DNA from: Hippophae tibetana
Lineage: Eukaryota; Streptophyta; Magnoliopsida; Rosales; Elaeagnaceae
Assembly (NCBI GenBank): GCA_037013495.1
Contig: CM072810.1
Location: 20,777,343 to 20,841,342, forward strand
DNA length: 64,000 bases
Direction: 5' to 3'
The translations under genes and the position numbers were made by a program. This document shows, one piece after another, positions 1-11,089 of the stretch; the first letter of the stretch is position 1, and each line of letters opens with the position of its first letter. The notes under the pieces were generated by a model, which did no database searches, had not been told where the DNA came from, and saw only the letters and a list, made by a program, of their open reading frames with translations.

Positions 1-442
1 ACACTAATCAATAAGGAGACATCCTAATAGGTGATTTAAAAGTTCTACGGTGTTCCTACAAAGCATAATCAAGCTTATTTTCCCAATCCTTTCTATTGGT
101 ATTGACTGTCTTCTCAAGGATATTCTTGATTTCTCAATTTGAAACTTTAGCTTGGCTATTAGTTTGAGGATGGTAGGCAAGTGCTATCTTATGCTTCACA
201 CCATATTGAGAGAGAATGTTGTCAAACAACTTGTTGCAAAAGTGGGTCCCTTCACTAATAATAGCTCGTAGAGTGCCAAATCTTATGAATATGTTCTTAT
301 GCAAAAATTCGAGCACTATCTTTGCAACATTTTCTGTTGCAACAATTGCCTCCACCCACTTTGACATATAATCAACAGATAACAAGATATAAACAAAGCC
401 AAAGGAAAGAGGAAAATGATCTTTCCTTGTTGCTTTGTTCAA
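1..442 (-). pseudogene. Integrase core fragment of element A, fused to a piece of RT
   Basis: The reading frame at 442-134 begins with RT-like residues (NKATRKDHFPL) and passes directly into integrase core (VDYMSKWVEAI, then FGTLRAIIS..GTHFCN, then YHPQTN). Codons below 134 continue with KDWENKLDYAL and SPIRMSPY, typical of the integrase C-terminal half, after a stop. In Athila-type integrases the second catalytic Asp sits in ISDGG. Here the motif reads ISEG, one residue shorter, so the catalytic Asp is lost. The enzyme would have joined retrotransposon cDNA to host DNA. This copy cannot, because it lacks the zinc-binding domain and a catalytic residue. Confidence 0.8.
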
Positions 443-800
443 CTTGTAAGAATAAACTCATTTTTGTCATTTTTCACCACCATTATTCAACCTTTTTTCG
501 TACAAATTACATTGGACTTACCCATGAGCTATCTGAAACAGTATAAATAATTCCAGCATTGAAGAGCTTCAAAATTTTAGCTCCCATAACTTCCTTCATT
601 GTTGGATTTAATCTTCTTTGGGGCTCAACTAATGGTTTGTAAAGTTCTTCTATTAGAATCTTGTGCATGCAAATAGAGAAACTTATACCTTTTATGTTAA
701 GTATAGTCCATCCTAAGGCCGTTCTATGCTCCCTTAACACACCCAGCTACTTTTCTTCTTCTTTGGGTGTAAGTGACCCGCAACAATCACTAGAAAGGTG
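415..800 (-). pseudogene. Reverse transcriptase N-terminal fragment of element A
   Basis: Minus-strand codons from about 800 down give the conserved approach to the RT domain of Athila/Tat elements: LREHRTALGWTI..IKGIS, CMHKILIEE, VEPQRRLNPTMKEV, then ILKLFNAGIIYTVSDSSWVSP. Degenerate codons for the next block (VVKNDKNEFI) follow at about 500-440, then NKATRKDHFPL. The palm with the catalytic aspartates, the thumb and RNase H are absent. The frame goes straight into integrase. The relic has stops and a frame change near 500. It is non-functional. Confidence 0.75.
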
Positions 801-1171
801 CCAAGAACACATAGCAAAGATGCTTAGGAAATTGCGACAACTCTAGAGTTATAGTTTGCTACACTTTTTGTAGAGATTAAAGAATCCATCTTTGCTACCA
901 TTGGCTCTAGCCTCTCCACTTCATTGCTATATGACGTAACCTACAACAATGCTTCAAAGGAAAATACATAGTAGAGAAATTCTTCACTAAAAAAAGGTAA
1001 ATCTGATTCACAAAGAACATAGTTATTGAAAACATAAGCATAAGATGAAATGGTGATACATCGTTCTAAGTGATTGGCTGACATATCCTCTTGGAAGGAT
1101 TTTACTAGACATTAGTCAATGACATCTACCTAAAATAAATTGCTTAGATCTTTTGGGAATCTCATGGATTC

Positions 1172-1560
1172 TTAGATGTTGAACGTAACCTCGTCCTTGT
1201 TCACTCTCAATGCTAACTCACCCTTTTGAACATCTATTAAAGCCTTCCTTGTAGCCAAGAATGGTCGGCCAAGACTTAGTGGGACATCTTGGTCTTCATC
1301 CATATCCAACACCACAAAATTAGTGGGAAAAATAAATTTATCCATCTTTACCAATACATCTTTTATGATTCCACGTGGATACTTGATGAATCTGTCTACT
1401 AGTTGCAAAGAAATTGTTCTTTGTTTCATCTCTCCAAGTCCTAATTTCCAATAAACAGATAGTGACATAAGATTAATGCTAGCACTAAGATCATTTAAAA
1501 ATTATCAAAAAATGAATTTCCAATAGTGCAAGGGAAAGTGAAACTCCCTAGATCTTTTAA
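1172..1560 (-). pseudogene. Aspartic protease region of element A
   Basis: The 1468-1172 frame contains LSVYWKLGLGE, TISLQLVDRFIKYPRGIIKDVLVKMDKF-type residues, FVVLDMDED and LGRPFLATRKALIDV. These are the hallmark of the retroviral-type aspartic protease of Athila and related gypsy elements. The active-site segment just upstream (about 1500-1470) reads DLSASINLM where DLGASINLM is usual: the Asp is kept and the Gly is replaced. The protease would process the Gag-Pol polyprotein inside virus-like particles. The upstream linker to gag (1570-2070) is low-complexity and full of stops. Confidence 0.8.
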
Positions 1561-2071
1561 TTTTTAAGGTAATTTCTTTTGAAGAATGGCATTACATTCT
1601 TCAAAAAGCTTCACTGTTTCGAATTCCTCCAACCTTCTCTTCTTGCAAAATGATGTCTTTTAGGAATTTGGAATAATTTGGCATTTGTTCCAAGGCATTT
1701 GTAAATGGAATATTTATGTGAATTTTCTTAAAAATATCCATAAACTTAGAAAATTGTTTATCTAATTTTTGTTTTTAAAAGTGTTGAGGATAAGAAAGTG
1801 GAATAGAGAGAATAGGAAGATTTTCAAGAAATAAAATTTATGGAGGCATTTTAGTCTCTCTTAGTGTATCATCAACAATCTCATATTCTTCTACTTTATT
1901 ATTGCTTTGGCCATTGTTTGCAGCTTTATGGGTGGACTCGGTTTCCTTTGATGGTAACCTCTCAATTTCTCTTTCCCTCCTAAGTGTAATGGCCTTGCAT
2001 TGTTCCTTTGGATTCACTTCCTTATTTCTAGGAAAAGTTCTTATTTCTTGAGAATTGATGGTTGTGGCTAG

Positions 2072-3230
2072 TTACCCAATTTGAACTTCAAGATTCTTCA
2101 TAGTGGCTCCCATATTGCTACAATGATTCTCAATGTTATCCAGCCAAGAGTCAATATTTTTAAACCTTGCTATAGTATTATCAACAAAGGAAACCATGGC
2201 ATCTTCAAGTGACATCTTCTTCTCACTTGGTTGACTATCAAACCCTAGAGGAGGTTGCAACACATTCTTTGTGTTTCCATATGAAAAATTCTCATGATTT
2301 CAAAGCCTTGGATGGTAGTAATTTAGCATAGGATTACCACGATAGTTGTAGTTCCAATTGTTGATGTATTGAACCGGATCTTGACTTTCTTCATTCATCG
2401 GAATTGTCATAGTTAAAGTAACAACACATTCTGCACTTTGTGGTATTCTTTGGGTTGTTAAGGCTGAAATTTGATAAGATAAATAAGCTACTTGAGATGA
2501 AAGGGAAGAAAATGGCTCCAATTCATGAATACCAACAACTTTCTTAGCTATAGATCTTTCAGTTGGCCATTGATAGTTGTTTGAGGCCATTTCTTCCGAA
2601 AGAGAAGTATCACCTTCAGTTGTCTTTGACATCAAAGTTCCACTAGAAGAAACATCAACTATGGTTCTAGTTTTCCCATTTAACCCATTATAGAATAACT
2701 GAACTTGCAACCAATCCAGCAATCCATGTTGAGGGCAACGTTAACTCATATCTTTTATATCTTTCCAATGCTTTATAGTGTGTCTCAAAATCTTTTTGTG
2801 TGAATTGACCAATCTCACTCCTGAGTTGGGATATTTTTTACAGGTGGAAAGAATTTAGCAAGAAACTATTCTGCCATGTCTTACCAACCAATGATGGTTC
2901 CCGATTACAAAGATTGTAGCTAACCTTTGGCCTTGTCCATCAATGAAAAAGGATACAATCTTAGTGTAATTATATATTTAGTAACACCATTCATATTTAC
3001 AGTATCATAAATCTCCAAGGACATCGCTATATGAATATTGGGATCCTCAAGTGGCGATCCACTAAATTAGGCTTGTTACACCATATTGATCAACGCCGCA
3101 TTGAGCTCAAAATTATTGGCATTAATGGTCTAGCGTCTTACACCTGAGTAATTGTCATTCACAATTAGCCTTACATAAATCTTCAAGATGCGTGGTTGTG
3201 CATTATGTTCTCCTTCAGTCATGGCTAGTA
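2072..3230 (-). pseudogene. gag relic of element A
   Basis: Two minus-strand frames carry Athila/Tat gag signatures. The first, 2722-2300, has WLQVQLFYNGLNGKTRTIVD, SGTLMSKT, MASNNYQWPTERS, VAYLSYQISALTTQRIPQS and late asparagine-rich residues. The second, 2263-2072, has FVDNTIARF and the IENHCSNMGATMKNLEVQIG coiled-coil-like tail. The part upstream to about 3230 is out of frame but continues the capsid region. Gag would form the particle and bind the RNA. The zinc-knuckle cysteines around ECVVTL are degraded. Several frameshifts break the gene. Function is inferred from family similarity only. Confidence 0.78.
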
Positions 3231-3436
3231 CTTTCTTCTCTATTCATGATCTAAAGGTTCTTTCAATTTTTGGATCAAAAGGAATAATGTTTTGAGTTCT
3301 AGCACAACATATCTAACGTTAAAAACACACCTAGAGAAAAATAAACAAATATAAATATAAATAAAATAAAATATAATTTTAAATTAAAACCAAGATTACT
3401 TTGTATTGATATTGGCAAAAATAATAAGAAATCAAT

Positions 3437-3453
3437 CCCCGACAATGAAGCCA
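3437..3453 (-). other. Primer binding site of element A (tRNA-Asp type)
   Basis: The minus strand reads TGGCTTCATTGTCGGGG, which matches 13 of 17 bases of the complement of the 3' end of tRNA-Asp (TGGCGCCGTTGCCGGGG), the primer used by Athila elements. It lies 6 bp inside the LTR end, the expected spacing. Confidence 0.7.
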
Positions 3454-3459
3454 AAAATT

Positions 3460-4381
3460 TGATTGGTGCAAAACTACAAGTACACAGTATCGTAGTTTTA
3501 TAATAAAGTGATAAGAAAATTATCGTCCTCAAGGATTGGTAACTTATATTTGACAAATACCAAAATTATACTAATCTCAATTTTATCTAGGAAAATCACT
3601 AAGGTTGTTGCAATTGGAATTTAAAATAAAATCAATTTAAAGAAAATGTGCAAAATAAAAATAATATATTATTCAAAGATCAAATTAATGAGAAGAAAAC
3701 TTATAAGAAATTGATTTCACCTAATCCCTCACTATGCTTTACTTATGTAGCTAATTTAATTTAATTCTTTCTATTTGTTAGCAATCTCCAAAAAGCATAC
3801 AAAAGCCTCTTTCGGTAATCAATTGAAAATATTCATGTTCATTAATTTACACATGGGTATGCAATTTAGTAAAGGAAGAAATCATTAAGAGCAATGATTT
3901 TAATACTACACATGTTCATACAAGTCTTTCAATCTCTTAATTTTCCTATGCCAAAATATACTAGATTTATCCTATAATCCCCTCTTTCGACGGTAAATCA
4001 CAAGAATAAAATCATCTAATTAATGGTCATTTAATTAGATGCATTAAACCCAGAATAAATCATACAAACATGAAGATGAATAATTCAAATTAACATAGAA
4101 AATCAAGTATAGTTTAGAATTAAATTACATCTTTTTCCTAGAATAAAGAAAATTTAGTTTATACTAAAAATTAAATTAAACATAAAGGAATTCACCATAA
4201 TTTTTCTAAGATGTATTGAAAGAAAATTGAATTGCGTCTTCTCCAGTGTACTGATTTTTTTTCTCTATTCTTCCCCATCGTTTTCTTCTTCTTATTCCTT
4301 TTAATCTCCTCAGCTTTTAATTTTTTTTTTCTCCTGCGACCTACGCCACTTTTTGTTTCTTTTTCTATTATGCGCTTTTTG

Positions 4382-4445
<64 letters not shown>

Positions 4446-4647
4446 TCTTAATTTAAATTTGATTTAAATAAATATTTATTTAAATTTGAGAGTCTTTAGA
4501 TTATATGCTTCTAAGATTTTGGATCTTCATTTTCTTCAAATCTATAATAAAATTTATAGAATAATAATAAAGTCTAAAAGCAATAAAAATTAAATAAAAT
4601 TAGACTAAAATTTAAAGTTGAGAAGTGCTTAATTATGCAAGTCATCA
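3460..4647 (-). repeat. 5' LTR of element A
   Basis: On the plus strand this block starts TG (TGATTGGTGC) and ends CA (GCAAGTCATCA). It is bounded inside by the primer site and outside by gag codons of element H. Near its inner end is the motif GATACTGTGTACTTGTAGTTTTGCA read on the minus strand, typical of the U5 side of such LTRs. Length is 1188 bp. It contains a compound (TA)n(GA)n microsatellite. The partner LTR is outside the window. Confidence 0.65.
4385..4443. repeat. Compound microsatellite (TA)n(GA)n
   Basis: About 19 TA units are followed by about 10 GA units within the LTR of element A. It is a simple replication-slippage tract and would be length-polymorphic. Confidence 0.95.
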
Positions 4648-4940
4648 ATCACACTGCTGAATTAAAATGAATATCCAACTTAAATAAATAATCTGAAATG
4701 TAAATGAGGATCTTCTATTGGTAATCCGCTGAATTATCCAATTGTTTGTAACATTGAAACATTATTGAGTTTAGTTCAAAATGATTGGCTTGAATGTTTG
4801 ACCTTATAATACTTGGATTTATCCCTTCCAATATAGGTAATGCATATTCATTCATAGCTTTATCCATATCATCCATTAAAGATATCTAGTTGTTCAAATT
4901 TAGCTCATTATTTTTTATATCTAATGAATTAGCCATTTTT
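4648..4940 (-). pseudogene. gag N-terminal relic of an older gypsy element (H)
   Basis: The minus strand from 4940 down encodes MANSLDIKNNELNLNN, then MDKAMNEYALPILEGI, then IRSNIQANHFELN. The LEGI..IRSNIQANHFELK pattern is the N-terminal gag signature of Athila/Tat elements. It continues, after a frameshift, with GLPIEDPHLHF, the conserved G(G)LPxEDPHxHL block. The relic stops exactly at the LTR of element A (4647), consistent with A having inserted here. The rest of H is not recognisable within the window. Confidence 0.7.
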
Positions 4941-5191
4941 TATACTTGCGTAACATCTTATTATTTTCTTGTTTATCTCAAAGTACCCTTGATTTTAGAA
5001 TCTAAAGAAAAAATTTCTCCTATACATATTCTGCTCGTGTAAAATAGCCAAATTTGTTTCTAATAGCACTCAAGGAGATGTCAAAATTAAAAATAAATAA
5101 CTAAATAAATAAATTGAAATTGAAAATTATGAAAAATAAGCAAAGAAAAATGACTAAAATAAAATAAAAATTAATCTATGATGTTTGTAAT
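4941..5191. other. Leader of element H between primer site and gag
   Basis: AT-rich sequence with no open frame of note. It lies between the PBS-like motif and the gag start of H. Confidence 0.4.
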
Positions 5192-5208
5192 CCTAGGCAA
5201 CAATACCA
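5192..5208 (-). other. Degenerate primer binding site of element H
   Basis: The minus strand reads TGGTATTGTTGCCTAGG, 11 of 17 identical to the tRNA-Asp primer complement, with most differences being C-to-T or G-to-A transitions, as expected for old methylated DNA. It is preceded by the usual TTTT. Confidence 0.55.
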
Positions 5209-5229
5209 AAAACTTAAAAATAAGAATTA

Positions 5230-6130
5230 TGTGCAATGGGTATGTAAGGAAACGTATCGTAAAGAAGTAATATAATAATAAGAAGAAAACATCGTTTTAA
5301 GAAGATTATATTATTAGAAACTAATTTTAAAACTAAAAAATAAAAATCATTTTTTTGTACTTTGAGAAAGCAAAATTAAAAAAACTAAAAATAATAATAG
5401 TAATTAATTTACTCATAATTAACAATTAATAAGATATATGAAAAATATCTAGAAATATTTAATCTCCCAACTTTTTAAGCAGGTGAATTACTAAAAAATT
5501 TCTCAATATAATCACCAATCAATTATATGATAACTTGAATATAACCTAGCACGTATTACTCTCTTACGTAAACTACATACCATATAGTAATTAATCTCTC
5601 AACTTTATCAATTATAGATTGTATACATAAAAATCATACAACTATGTCTAGAAACTATACAAGTTATTTAATAAAGACAAATAATCAAATAATTCTCCAA
5701 AATCTATTTAATTATCTCTATAAATCAATTATTGGTTAAATAATTAATAATATAAAAATTAAATTAAATAATATAATTGAATTGAAATTATAATTAGGGT
5801 AAAAATATTAGATTATCTTATGTATAAAATTTGATTCATAAGGCCTTAAGAAAGTCATATAAATTAATAAAGAAATGAAAGAAGAATAAATATAATCAAT
5901 ATCTTAAATTATATCAACAATATACTCTTAAATCTCCACTAAATTATAACTCATTTTGAGTTAATCTTTCTCTTCTTGGTAGTTGCTATATTTTTCTTTT
6001 AATTTGATGTTTTTTGATACTGTTTATATTTTATAAGATATTGTTTTATATTTATATTGAATAAATTGATCTATTTTATAATTGTATTAGGACTAAAATG
6101 CTAAAAAAAAATACCTGAATTGGACACCAA
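5230..6130 (-). repeat. Probable 5' LTR of element H
   Basis: AT-rich block immediately upstream (minus strand) of the PBS-like motif. The inner end on the plus strand is TGTGCAATGGG. The outer end near 6130 is a guess at TGGACACCA. It contains no coding potential. No second copy is in the window, so this rests on position alone. Confidence 0.4.
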
Positions 6131-6519
6131 TTGTGTTGTTGTGCGATAGATAAATCTATATATATAAATATATAAAATGGCATGTGTCAATTTATCAGAT
6201 AATGAGTGTAATAAGTGTCGTGTGGTTCACGTTTTGCACTGGGAATTGGTGTGTTGTATACATCCATGGTCTGTTAAGTGAATCCATTTATCAAATAAAA
6301 AATCATAAAAATCCCAAAACAAAATAACAAAAATTAGAAAAAATCAAACTTTTTCTCAATAAATACAAAATAATTAATTATTAGCTCACTCTACCTATAT
6401 TGACATAATTAAATACAAATTAAGTTATTTTTTTTTAATTTTAACACAAAATAAGATAAATAAGTGATTTAAAGGTTATCAAAAATCTATACTTTTGTAG
6501 AGTTATCATTTTGACAAAG
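6131..6519. other. Unassigned AT-rich sequence
   Basis: No coding frame, tandem repeat or LTR end could be recognised. A moderately GC-balanced patch at about 6180-6280 stands out but matches nothing else in the window. Confidence 0.5.
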
Positions 6520-7484
6520 ACACCAAGCAAGAGAAACAATAAGCAATTAGGACGGAGGTCCTAACTGATAGAGATATTATCAATTTTATTTCTTTCAAAA
6601 TTGTAATGGTTATATTGATTAATGGATTGTATATTGTTGAGTGGTTATCTTAAGTTACTTAAGAATGTGACTACATAGATAGGGTTTCTATGTGGGTTAC
6701 CTCATTACATTTGGTGTTATGCATGCTAGAATGTGTGACTAAGCTTAAATGGTGTATGTTCCTACATACTCAAGTGTAAACATTGAATAGAAAGCTTTAG
6801 ATATTTATCACTTGCTTTCTCTTTATTGGATTTTATATCTATTGCCTTATTATACTGTCTATATATGATTATATGTAATGTAAATGTTCTTATCTATCTT
6901 GTGCTTTCTTCCTTATGATTTTCATGTTTGAGTTGAATCCTTAAGGAGTTAGAATCTACTTAGCATGATTGTATATCTGGCCTTGAACTCCTTCAATGTT
7001 GTTATGCATGATCAATATGTATGTTAGTATAATTTAAGTTTCATTTATATAAGTTCTAACATACTAGATGTATACTCTGAGTAGAAAGTTTACTTGTTAT
7101 ATGTTTCCATATTCTTTCTTTTCTTCCTATGTAGCATGCCTATAGTTTTCTAATCATAGCTTATATTGTAGTAGGTTAATATTCTTGCTCCTTGATTAAT
7201 TTATCTTACTTATGTCTATTATGTGCATGTGAGTTTGACGTAAGTCTTGAAGGAGTTTGTATATCTTTACTCTAGTTGTATCACAAGTGTCAGACTCTTT
7301 TTTGGTTTACTATGTTTAGATTGATCGTATACTGTGAGATTCTAATTATCATTTACCGAATATGTTCCCTCATATGAAGTCTTAAAGTGACCAAAAACCC
7401 TATATTGTTTAGTATGCCTTATTATCTCACATGCTATTAATTATTCTATGCACATGTATGTTTCTAGTTTGGACAAAAACCTAT
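6520..7484 (+). repeat. Detached LTR fragment of family G
   Basis: This block is the reverse complement of sequence in both LTRs of element G (42.5-42.85 kb and 56.2-56.75 kb). Shared landmarks include AGGACGGAGGTCCTAACTGA, GGGTTTCTATGTGGGTTACCT and, further on, GAAGGAGTTTGTATATC and a conserved stretch around 7350-7480. No LTR end or internal region accompanies it, so it is a truncated piece lying in plus orientation against the broken 3' LTR of copia F. Confidence 0.7.
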
Positions 7485-7571
7485 GAAGCATATTATATTA
7501 AATGGCTAATATAATTAAGGAAGGAAAAGTTGTGTTGCCTAATTTAGTGTAAGAAATATGATTTCTTAACA
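7485..7571 (-). repeat. 3' LTR remnant of copia F
   Basis: The minus strand begins TGTTAAGAAATCATATTTCT, matching the start of the F 5' LTR (23786 downward). Both copies also share ACTAATATAATTAA-like sequence further in. Only about 87 bp remain before the G-family fragment. Confidence 0.65.
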
Positions 7572-7584
7572 ATCTTCCACTTGG
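7572..7584 (-). other. Polypurine tract of copia F
   Basis: The minus strand reads CAAGTGGAAGAT directly before the LTR start TGTTAAG. Copia elements initiate plus-strand DNA synthesis from such a tract. Confidence 0.6.
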
Positions 7585-7989
7585 GCAATATGTTATTTCT
7601 GAATCAATTATATCACAATAATTCCTTTGGTACACATCATATAGTTGTAGCAGAACCACTGCAGATTTTATCACAATATAGTCATGACCAAACCACGATG
7701 ATCACCATACTAATACATGTAATGACATAGATCAAATATGGATGAGTAGCATGAAAATTACATGCAATATGATCTCAGGTATGCCTATTTTCAACTGGTT
7801 ATTCTTCAGTATTTAGTGAGATAAATTCAAAGTCCTTAATTCAATGTGAACATTGCACAAAGAAAACATAAATAAGCTCATAAATAAAATCATAAACTAT
7901 CAGTCTATTCTACAAAAAAACTAAATAATCTAATGACTAAAGTAAAATGCATAGAATAGAAAAAAATAACTCCCATTAAACTAAGGTAT
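7585..7989 (-). other. 3' untranslated part of copia F
   Basis: No protein match is visible between the end of the RNase H relic and the polypurine tract. Confidence 0.4.
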
Positions 7990-9581
7990 TATCATAAATA
8001 ACATACATATGAGCAATGTGCTCATGAAAGACCTTAGGTGTTAATTCCTTAGTCAATGGGTATGCTAGTATAGAATCTATTCCTATATGTTCTACCGAAA
8101 TCTGCCTATCCTGAACTCTTTGTTTAACAACTAGAAATTTGATGTCGATAAACTTCGACTTCGTTGAGTTTCTATTTTTTTTTTGGAGTAAATCATAACT
8201 GAGTTATTGTCATAGTAAATCTTCAATGGTCTATCAATGCCATATGTCACACACAGTTTGGTGACAAAATTTCATAGCTATATTCCATGGTTGGATGCCT
8301 CATAACAAGAAATGAACTCTATAACCATGGTTGATGAAGCTATAATAGTCTATTTAGTAGACTTCCATGAGATAGCTCCCTTATACAATATAAAAATATA
8401 GCTTGATATGAAACACTTGCTATCTTGTCATCCCATAAAATCAGAGTCAGAGTACCTTATGACCTCAAAATTGTCTCATCTCTTATAAGTGAGCATGTAG
8501 TCTTTTATTCTCCTTAATTAACATATCATGTGTTTAGTTGCCTTCCAGTTCTGCTTACCTCAATCACTTTAATATCTACCCAAAAAGCCTACTATAAATG
8601 CTATTTTAGGATGAGTGCAAACTTAAGTACATACTATTGAAGCATAGGGAATCTTTTGCATCTCTTTCCTTTCAATATCATTATTGGGGCACTATTGAGA
8701 CTAAAATTGTCTCCTTTAGCCACGAGCATGTCTCCTAGTTTATTATCTTTCATGCTAAATCTACTCAAAACCTTATTGATATAGCTCTCCTATGACAATC
8801 CAATGATACTTTGAGAATGATCTTAGTATCTGAATACGTGATACAAAAGGGACGTCGCCAGGATCTTTCATTTGGAATTTCTACGTCAAAATTATTTTAG
8901 TTTCATACAATAAGCCTATGTTGCTACTAGCAAGCAGAATGTTATAGACATATAATACCAGAAAATATATTTACTCCTACTGAACTTATGATATACATAG
9001 TCATCAATGACATTCCCCTCAAAACCATATGAGGTGATGACTTGATGGAACTTATGATACCATTGACGAAAAGCATGTTTGAAAACTATAGACTTTGGAT
9101 CTCCTAATACAAATTTTTCTAGTTATACCATATAAATCATTTCATCAATGTCTATATTGAGAAACACAGTCTTGACATCCATCTGATGTAGCTCTAGATA
9201 AAAAAAAGCCACTAATTCCATTACAGTTCTAAAAGAGTCTTTCGAAGATACCAAAGAGAAAGTCTCTTTGTGGTCTATACTTATCTTCTGAGTAAAGCCT
9301 TTGGTGACTATACATGTCTTATATCTCTTAACAGTATCCTTCAAATCCTTCTTGGTTATAAACATCCATTTATAAACAATAAGCTTCACACCTTTAGGCA
9401 ACTTGATTAGATCCCAAATTTCATTGTCTTTCATAGACTTCATCTCACCATTCATGGTATAAATCCACTTTTGAGAGTTAGAATTGCACATGGCTTGATA
9501 GAAGTTGATCAGATCATCCTTTATTAAACCAATTCCGTCTTCAGATTCTTTGAGAAAGAAGATATAATCATCTAGAATCAC
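7990..9581 (-). pseudogene. Reverse transcriptase and RNase H relic of copia F
   Basis: The 9581-9123 frame reads like TNT1 RT: YQAMCNSNSQKWIYTMNGEM, SMKDNEIWDLIKLPKGVK, YKWMFITKKD, RYKTCIVTKGFTQK, DHKETFSLVSSKDS, LELHQMDVKTVFLN. The ending VFLNIDIDEMIYM corresponds to the conserved FLNGDLDEEIYM. Further blocks continue in other frames, including SMKDNKLGD, VAKGDNFSLN and late GRTYRN. The polymerase active site at about 8941-8953 reads LYVYNILLASSN where LYVDDMLIA is normal: both catalytic aspartates are replaced. At least ten stops interrupt 8000-9100. It is dead, but clearly TNT1-like. Confidence 0.82.
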
Positions 9582-9599
9582 ACTTCTCCTCTATCTAGT

Positions 9600-10640
9600 G
9601 GATCTCTTTAATGGAACTTCTTGATGTTCTTGAGTTTATTCTATAGGCAGTGCTTGGGAGGAATCCCATCATTATCTTGGTCTAGAACAATGTTAGGAAT
9701 AGGAACTTGAACATTGTTATCTAGTGTTGGAACTGTGTCATGAACAACAATAGGTATAGACATCTGAGCACCGTCAATTATAGATTTTTCTTCAAAGACA
9801 ACATTCTTTATATAACTTGTTGTGTGATTATAAAACTTGTAGCCCCGAGAGCGTTCAATGCAACCAATTAAATAGTAGCTAACCATCCTTGAGTCTAGTT
9901 TTCTTATATATGGCCTATAGGGTTGTGCCTTAACTGGACAACCCCAAATGTATTAGTTCCTTATGCTTGGCTTCTTTCCTATCCAATGCTCATAAGGGGT
10001 TTTGACAATGTCTTTTCTTGGTACCCTATTAAGGTTGTACACTATGATCTTTAAAGCTTCTCCCCAAAGTGACTCTGTAAAAAGGAATGATTAATCATAT
10101 TTCTTACCATATCCTTAAAACTTTGGTTTCATTGCTCTAAAACATTGTTTATGCTAGGTTTTTCCGGTATGGTGTATTGCAAAATAATTCCATACTCATT
10201 GAGAAAAATTACAAAGGTCCTAGATGTTGTTCTTCTGATTCATCATACCTCTCATAGTACTCACCACCACGATCCGATTTGACATCTTTAATTTTCTTTC
10301 TTAGTTGAAGTTCAACTTTAGCTTTGAAAGATGAGAAAAAACTAAGGATTGCGGCTTCACAGCTGTACCTTGATTAATCGTATATGAATGTAATAAAGTA
10401 CTATTGTACATTCTATAAAGCAAAGCTATAGGAAATGGACCACATATATTAGTATGTATAAGTTTTAAGACATTTGTAGCTCTTTTGGCACCTAATCTAA
10501 CATCTGTTTTTTTTCTTTGATATATTTAACACAAATTGGAAAGTCTATCAAATCTAAGGATTCAAGAATTCCATCCAACACAAACCTTTGAATTCTCTAC
10601 TTAAAAATACAACCTAAAAGATTATGTCATAAGGTGGCAG
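9600..10640 (-). pseudogene. Integrase relic of copia F
   Basis: Minus-strand codons give LGAKRATNVLKLIHTNICGP (the usual motif is HTDICGP, so the first catalytic Asp is Asn here). Then come KDVKSDRGGEYYERYDESEE (second catalytic Asp kept) and, after frameshifts, the C-terminal blocks around PYEHWIGKKPS and RPYIRKLDSRMVSYYLIGCIERSRGYKFYN, the last in the 9886-9641 frame. Together they match integrase of TNT1-94-like copia elements. Stops and two or more frame changes break it. It would have inserted element cDNA. Confidence 0.75.
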
Positions 10641-10649
10641 AATTCTCAC

Positions 10650-10975
10650 TTAATTTTTGCTTTGTACCACATAGACTTGTTTGTAGTATTTTGTTATAGG
10701 ACTAAAAAAATAAACCATATAAAAATTATCAATTAAAAAATCAAAACCAATAAAATTGGAATTTTGATAGAGACTAAATTTATTATTTCCAAAACAACAA
10801 GAAAATCCTAATTTGTCCAAACTAGAAATAGAAATTAAATTTTGTCTAAAAGACGATGCAATAAAGGTCTCAAACAAATCCAAATAAAATACATTTTTCA
10901 ATTGTAATCTAAAAGTTCCTATAGCCTCTACTGTAACTTTATTGCCATCACCCACAAGGATGCATATTTTAGCAT
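10650..10975 (-). pseudogene. Protease C-terminal region of copia F
   Basis: The 10955-10650 frame begins MGDGNKVTVEAIGTFRLQL and continues with LISISSLDKLGFSCCFGN and SLYQNSNFIG. This is the conserved segment following the DSG(A/C) protease active site and preceding integrase in copia polyproteins. The catalytic part just upstream (10975-11100) is degraded and I could not find the Asp motif. Confidence 0.75.
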
Positions 10976-11089
10976 CACTTGGTAGTTGGATCCATAGGAA
11001 ACCCTACATAAACATACTTATGTAAGTAGTAGCACATTAGAATTTACCCAGCAAGTATCCTTAGGCATAGAATAAATTAATATCAGAAC

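Larger units (their letters stand above)
1..4647 (-). mobile_element. Element A: Athila-type Ty3/gypsy LTR retrotransposon, internally deleted, truncated by window start
   Basis: On the minus strand the order is LTR (4647-3460), primer binding site, gag, protease, start of reverse transcriptase, integrase, running off the left edge at base 1. This gag-PR-RT-INT order is that of Ty3/gypsy elements. The gag and protease motifs and the tRNA-Asp-like primer site point to the Athila group. About 2 kb that should hold the RT core, RNase H and the integrase zinc finger is missing at roughly 410-425. The right end abuts the gag of an older element (H), so A probably inserted into H. The left LTR lies outside, so a target duplication cannot be tested. 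The family assignment is an inference from motifs. Confidence 0.85.

Noticed and set aside
4232-4456. Open frame with hydrophobic start and Tyr/Ile then Glu/Arg repeats
   Set aside because: It is the translation of a pyrimidine-rich LTR segment and the (TA)n(GA)n microsatellite.
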